The notes under the pieces are model-generated. The model saw only the letters and a list, made by a program, of their open reading frames with translations, had not been told where the DNA came from and did no database searches. A stretch of 9,435 nt of DNA from an uncultured Oscillospiraceae bacterium (GTDB lineage Bacteria > Bacillota > Clostridia > Oscillospirales > Acutalibacteraceae): positions 1-9,435 of the forward strand of contig UQRS01000083.1 of the NCBI GenBank assembly GCA_900543525.1, in the 5' to 3' direction. Positions 6,598 to 9,435 of this stretch are shown here, in pieces. The position numbers were made by a program, and so were the translations under genes. How positions within the stretch are numbered: position 1 is the first letter of the stretch; every line of letters starts with the position of its first letter.

Positions 6598-6606
6598 TTC
6601 CTCCTT
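6589..6606 (-). promoter_or_regulatory. Ribosome binding site and triple ATG of the decayed gene
   Basis: AAAGGAGG on the minus strand is followed closely by ATG ATG ATG (6597, 6594 and 6591), all in the signal-peptide frame. Spacing from the site best suits the second or third ATG (5 or 8 bases). The initiation region is intact although the body of the gene is broken. Confidence 0.75.
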
Positions 6607-6657
6607 TAAAATCCGATCTGCGTGCCTTGCTTTGTCCGACCGGCCGCTTTTTTCGGC

Positions 6658-8262
6658 TTAACGGTCGTCGGAGCGCCAGATATTTTTCAGGCCGCAGAGG
6701 GTGCATTCCATCCTGGAAAGGCCGCCTCTTTGCACCGAAAGCTCCAATCCGTTCAGGTTGAAGTCGGCGGGGAATCCCATGCACATAAACGACTGCCCCC
6801 TTCCGCCGAAGATTTCAAAGCCCAGTGTATCCGCAATCACAAGCAGATGCAGCCGGCCGTCCTCCAAATGCAGCGGCATGGATTTGTCCATGCACCTTAC
6901 AATATTTTCGGGAACGTTCACCTCAACCCCTGCGCCGAACACCGTCCATTCAAACACGCTGTCCTCCGACGGCGTGACAAAGAACTCCATCCAGGCGGCG
7001 CCGGGCGTCAGGCGGTCGATCAGACAGCTGCTGCCGGCGGACAGCCCTTCCAGCAGATGCGTTTCCCGCCCGGTGAAAAGGGCGGAAATTTCAGCGATCG
7101 GCCAGGTTGTGACAACCTCCTCCTGCCGGATGGTTTGCAGCCGCATCTCGCAGGGGAGGCACATCGACCCGCCGAAGCAAGACTGCGGGACGGCGGTGGT
7201 ATTCCAGGCGATGCGCAGCCGTCGGCCGTCCGCCTCTGGAATATCCGAAAAGGTCTGCGCGGCATAGCTGTTGCTGCCGTAATGCAGCCGCTGCGGCGGC
7301 CCGGACGGGCGGAAGCGGCCGTTCTTAAACTCTCCGATCAAAAACCGGTCGGAGGCACCGGACAGCACCCAGCGCTTTTTGCTCCGATCATTGTCCAGAT
7401 AAAGCGGATACAAATCCGGGCACTCCGCGTCCCCGGGCAGAGAAATCTCCTGCAGAAATTTCCAGGACAGCAAATCGTCGGAGGTCAGCAGCACGTACCG
7501 GTACTCGCTCAGATACAGCGCCATGACATAGGCCGAAATATCCTCCACATAAACGACCTTTGGGTCGCGGTTCTCGGCCTCGATATGCCCGACGGCCGGA
7601 TTGCTTTTGTATTTTGTAAAGGTCAGGCCGCCGTCGGTGCTGTAAGCCATGCACTGGGTGAACGGCTTGCCCGCCGACCGCTTCGAGCTGTTCCCCGCCG
7701 CGGTGTAGTAGAGGAGCAGAACATCCCTTTCATTTTCCTTTAAGCCCGTCCGGTTCTCCCGATCCACGATGGCCGAGCCGGAGAAAATGGTGCCCAGCTC
7801 ATCGGGAGACAGCGCCGGCTCCCGCTCCTCCCAGTGGAGCAGGTCGCGGCTCACCGCATGTCCCCAGTGCATGTTCGACCAGGTGTGGGCAAAGGGATTG
7901 TGCTGGAAAAACATGTGATACAGCCCGTCATAAAAAACAAGGCCGTTGGGATCGTTCAGCCAGCCCAGCCCGGCGCTGAAATGTGCCATAGGACGATATT
8001 TTTCATCATACTGCGGCGGCGGCGGATTCTGATCGGTGAAGGAAAACGGCGTGTCCAGCTCCGGCTCGGTGACGATCTCTATTTCCCGCCCCGACAGAGC
8101 GGAAAGATCCAGGTATTTGAAATAATCGGGACGGAGCATATCCACCGGCGCGTCAAATTCCAAAACCATTTTTTCGTCAGAATAGATGATAATTTTCTTG
8201 TTTTTCGATAAATATCCCAGCGGCAGCACCAAATATCTGGAATCAAGCTTTTCGATTTTCAT
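6658..8262 (-). CDS. GH32 beta-fructosidase (levanase/inulinase/invertase family)
   Basis: A retaining family 32 glycoside hydrolase that cleaves terminal or internal beta-fructosyl bonds in sucrose, inulin, levan or fructo-oligosaccharides. The 534-residue protein has a beta-rich N-terminal domain of about 90 residues, then the five-bladed propeller. The propeller shows WLNDPNG with nucleophile Asp104, FSGSAIVD at 160-167, RDPK with Asp233 as transition-state stabiliser, and ECPDLYP with Glu280 as acid/base. A C-terminal beta-sandwich follows from about 400. The start follows GGAGG (8273-8269) at 6 bases. An in-frame TAA lies upstream, so no signal peptide is encoded and the enzyme should act inside the cell on imported sugars. 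It shares an apparent transcript with the decayed dockerin gene and is divergent from an AraC-type regulator. No transporter is in the window. The exact fructan linkage cannot be told from sequence. Confidence 0.95.
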   Translation of the reverse strand: MKIEKLDSRYLVLPLGYLSKNKKIIIYSDEKMVLEFDAPVDMLRPDYFKYLDLSALSGREIEIVTEPELDTPFSFTDQNPPPPQYDEKYRPMAHFSAGLGWLNDPNGLVFYDGLYHMFFQHNPFAHTWSNMHWGHAVSRDLLHWEEREPALSPDELGTIFSGSAIVDRENRTGLKENERDVLLLYYTAAGNSSKRSAGKPFTQCMAYSTDGGLTFTKYKSNPAVGHIEAENRDPKVVYVEDISAYVMALYLSEYRYVLLTSDDLLSWKFLQEISLPGDAECPDLYPLYLDNDRSKKRWVLSGASDRFLIGEFKNGRFRPSGPPQRLHYGSNSYAAQTFSDIPEADGRRLRIAWNTTAVPQSCFGGSMCLPCEMRLQTIRQEEVVTTWPIAEISALFTGRETHLLEGLSAGSSCLIDRLTPGAAWMEFFVTPSEDSVFEWTVFGAGVEVNVPENIVRCMDKSMPLHLEDGRLHLLVIADTLGFEIFGGRGQSFMCMGFPADFNLNGLELSVQRGGLSRMECTLCGLKNIWRSDDR

Positions 8263-8293
8263 TTCTTTCCTCCCTGTTCCGGCCTTTAATTAT

Positions 8294-8315
8294 TTTCCGT
8301 CAGCCAAATTTCCGT
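8294..8315. promoter_or_regulatory. Candidate operator: TTTCCGT direct repeats
   Basis: TTTCCGT occurs at 8294-8300 and 8309-8315, a 15-base period. The second copy touches the -35 of the regulator promoter and both lie in the GH32 leader. A protein bound here could repress the regulator's own promoter. There is no support beyond position and repetition. Confidence 0.28.
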
Positions 8316-8343
8316 TGACTGTGCAGTGTGTTTGTTCTATTAT
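8315..8343 (+). promoter_or_regulatory. Promoter of the AraC-family regulator
   Basis: TTGACT (8315-8320), a 17-base spacer and TATTAT (8338-8343) form a strong sigma-A promoter. Transcription would start near 8350. The -35 lies inside the GH32 leader. Confidence 0.78.
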
Positions 8344-8344
8344 T

Positions 8345-8373
8345 AGAATATAACGGTTCGGCCGCAAAGGCAA
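8345..8373 (-). promoter_or_regulatory. Promoter of the GH32 gene
   Basis: On the minus strand there is a -35 TTGCCT (8373-8368), a 17-base spacer and a -10 TATTCT (8350-8345). The expected start is near 8338, giving a leader of about 75 nt. It interlocks with the regulator's promoter on the other strand: the two -10 boxes are one base apart. Confidence 0.68.
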
Positions 8374-8396
8374 GTGAAAAATCTATTAAAAAGTGA
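8372..8396. promoter_or_regulatory. Candidate activator operator: AAGTGA direct repeats
   Basis: AAGTGA occurs at 8372-8377 and 8391-8396, a 19-base period. The proximal copy overlaps the GH32 -35 and the other lies just upstream of it, the arrangement expected for an AraC-family activator contacting RNA polymerase. The identity is only six bases, so chance is possible. Confidence 0.33.
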
Positions 8397-9208
8397 GATT
8401 ATACGACATGTTGATGCATAAAATGAAAAATCCGCACCGCTATAATAAAACCGAGGAGGTCTGCACGATTTCCTTCGACGATTGCGGGTATATTGAGGTT
8501 CCGGCCGGCTTTCTGTACAAGAAAAGATTTCTGGACAAGTATGAGATTTTATATGTCACCAAGGGCGGCCTGTATTTTCGGCTCGACAACCGGGAGATTG
8601 TCCTTCCGAAAAACAGCCTCATCATCCTGCCGCCCTACAAGACGATGGAGGGCTTTCGCCAAAGCAGTCACGCCACCGGATTTTACTATGTCAACTTCAC
8701 AACCGATAACCCGGCCTGCTTCGGCGTGCATTCCGGCGCGGTAGAAACCGACCATTCTCCGGAGATTGTGGGCACGCTGGAAAAGCTGGTCCGGCAAAAA
8801 AGCGATCTCCTGCTGCCCGATTTTATAAACGACGCACTGCTGCTCACCCTTCTTGGCGAGATCAACCGCACCACTGCCTCCTCCGGCCGGGCGGAGATCG
8901 CCTCCAGGCTGCGGCAGTATATTGAGCAGAACATCGCCGGCTCTCTGACCGCGGACACCATCTCGGGCGCGCTGCAATACAACCGCGACTACCTTTGCAG
9001 GATTGTGAAAAAGCAATTCGGCGTTTCTCTGCGGGATTATATCATCCGGTGCCGGCTGGATCTTGCCAAAAAGCTTTTGATTACCTCCAATTACCCGGTG
9101 CAGGAGATCGCTTCCATGGTGGGATATTCGGATTCCAATCTCTTCACAAAATTTTTCAGCTATCACACCGGCCAATCTCCCCAAAGCTACAGGTACAGCA
9201 ATGTATAA
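8393..9208 (+). CDS. AraC-family transcriptional regulator
   Basis: A DNA-binding regulator with an N-terminal cupin-like sensor domain (about residues 25-115, including YEILYVTKGGLYFRLD and the LPKNSLIILPP turn) and a C-terminal pair of helix-turn-helix motifs. The first is at about 183-214 (LTADTISGALQYNRDYLCR) and the second at about 233-268 (VQEIASMVGYSDSNLF, ending in the family's G-x-SP-x-x-YR). The 271-residue length is usual for the family. The GTG at 8393 has no good ribosome binding site. ATGs at 8408, 8414 and 8423 are alternatives, and 8408 has a partial site (AGTGAG) upstream and is perhaps the better start. Being divergent from GH32, it probably senses a fructose- or fructan-derived sugar and activates that gene, while its own promoter overlaps the GH32 promoter. 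Ligand and targets are inferred from position only. No clear terminator follows it. Confidence 0.92.
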   Translation: MRLYDMLMHKMKNPHRYNKTEEVCTISFDDCGYIEVPAGFLYKKRFLDKYEILYVTKGGLYFRLDNREIVLPKNSLIILPPYKTMEGFRQSSHATGFYYVNFTTDNPACFGVHSGAVETDHSPEIVGTLEKLVRQKSDLLLPDFINDALLLTLLGEINRTTASSGRAEIASRLRQYIEQNIAGSLTADTISGALQYNRDYLCRIVKKQFGVSLRDYIIRCRLDLAKKLLITSNYPVQEIASMVGYSDSNLFTKFFSYHTGQSPQSYRYSNV

Positions 9209-9361
9209 GTCTTTTGTCGCGGGATTTGCGGGAGGCCGGTGAACAAGAGAGGCGGCGGAACCGCCGGAGCATACTGCGGCAAAGGGCGCCCGGGCGAAAA
9301 TCCCCTGTGGTTTTTCACCCCTTTGGTCAAAGAGCCTCACCCAACTCTTTCCCAAAAACAC

Positions 9362-9385
9362 AAAAAAGGCCAGCCGCAAAGGCTG
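9362..9385 (-). terminator. Possible terminator for a minus-strand gene to the right
   Basis: On the minus strand CAGCC-TTTGC-GGCTG (9385-9371) is followed by GCC and six Ts (9367-9362). The stem is only 5 bp. It would end a gene lying beyond the right edge and converging on the regulator. Apart from this and short palindromes, I see nothing firm in 9209-9435. Confidence 0.42.
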
Positions 9386-9435
9386 AGTGTTAACAAGGAA
9401 GTATTGGTTTCTCGCATAAAAATCCATTATTACTT

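Noticed and set aside
6622..7743. A 373-codon plus-strand open frame opposite GH32
   Set aside because: It lies entirely antisense to an enzyme with all GH32 motifs, and its protein has no family features.
9239..9435. An open plus-strand frame from a GTG running off the right edge
   Set aside because: The GGGAGG site is only 3 bases from the GTG, the protein is low in hydrophobic core and not recognisable, and short GC-rich frames stay open by chance. It overlaps the palindromic region and could be a repeat.

Overview
The window looks like chromosomal DNA from a fairly GC-rich, low-motility-of-evidence Firmicute, most likely a gut clostridium of the Ruminococcaceae/Oscillospiraceae kind. That placement is an inference. 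It rests on strong AGGAGG-type ribosome binding sites, AT-rich sigma-A promoters set in GC-rich coding sequence, a dockerin module, a clostridial-type polysaccharide deacetylase, and GH38 and GH32 glycosidases typical of gut carbohydrate degraders.

Layout, left to right. A tRNA-Ser(GGA) gene on the minus strand (26-118) has its own consensus promoter and a foldable leader. Divergent from it is guaB (343-1851, +), encoding an IMP dehydrogenase that appears collinear with the Tritrichomonas foetus enzyme. It has a near-perfect promoter and a strong terminator. Next comes a monocistronic GH38 alpha-mannosidase (2036-4498, +) with its own terminator, then a secreted or membrane-anchored polysaccharide deacetylase (4711-5484, +) preceded by a possible sporulation sigma-E promoter and a leader hairpin.

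The right half is a small fructan-type locus on the minus strand. A GH32 beta-fructosidase without a signal peptide (6658-8262, -) is followed 60 bases downstream by a decayed gene (5702-6597, -). That gene once encoded a secreted protein made of a signal peptide, a concanavalin-like (LamG-type) domain, a FIVAR module and a type I dockerin. It now carries a frameshift, an in-frame stop and probably an internal deletion. Its 3' region holds a TATAAT box, two stable hairpins and a T-tract, which together could be a small RNA.

An AraC-family regulator (8393-9208, +) is divergent from GH32. The roughly 130-base interval between them holds two good promoters whose -10 boxes almost touch, plus two sets of short direct repeats that are candidate operators. 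The simplest reading is that the regulator controls GH32 and, through it, the remnant gene. No CRISPR array, insertion sequence, phage gene or obvious novel defence system is visible. The most interesting items are the decayed dockerin gene, the interlocked divergent promoters, the candidate small RNA and the protozoan-like IMP dehydrogenase.
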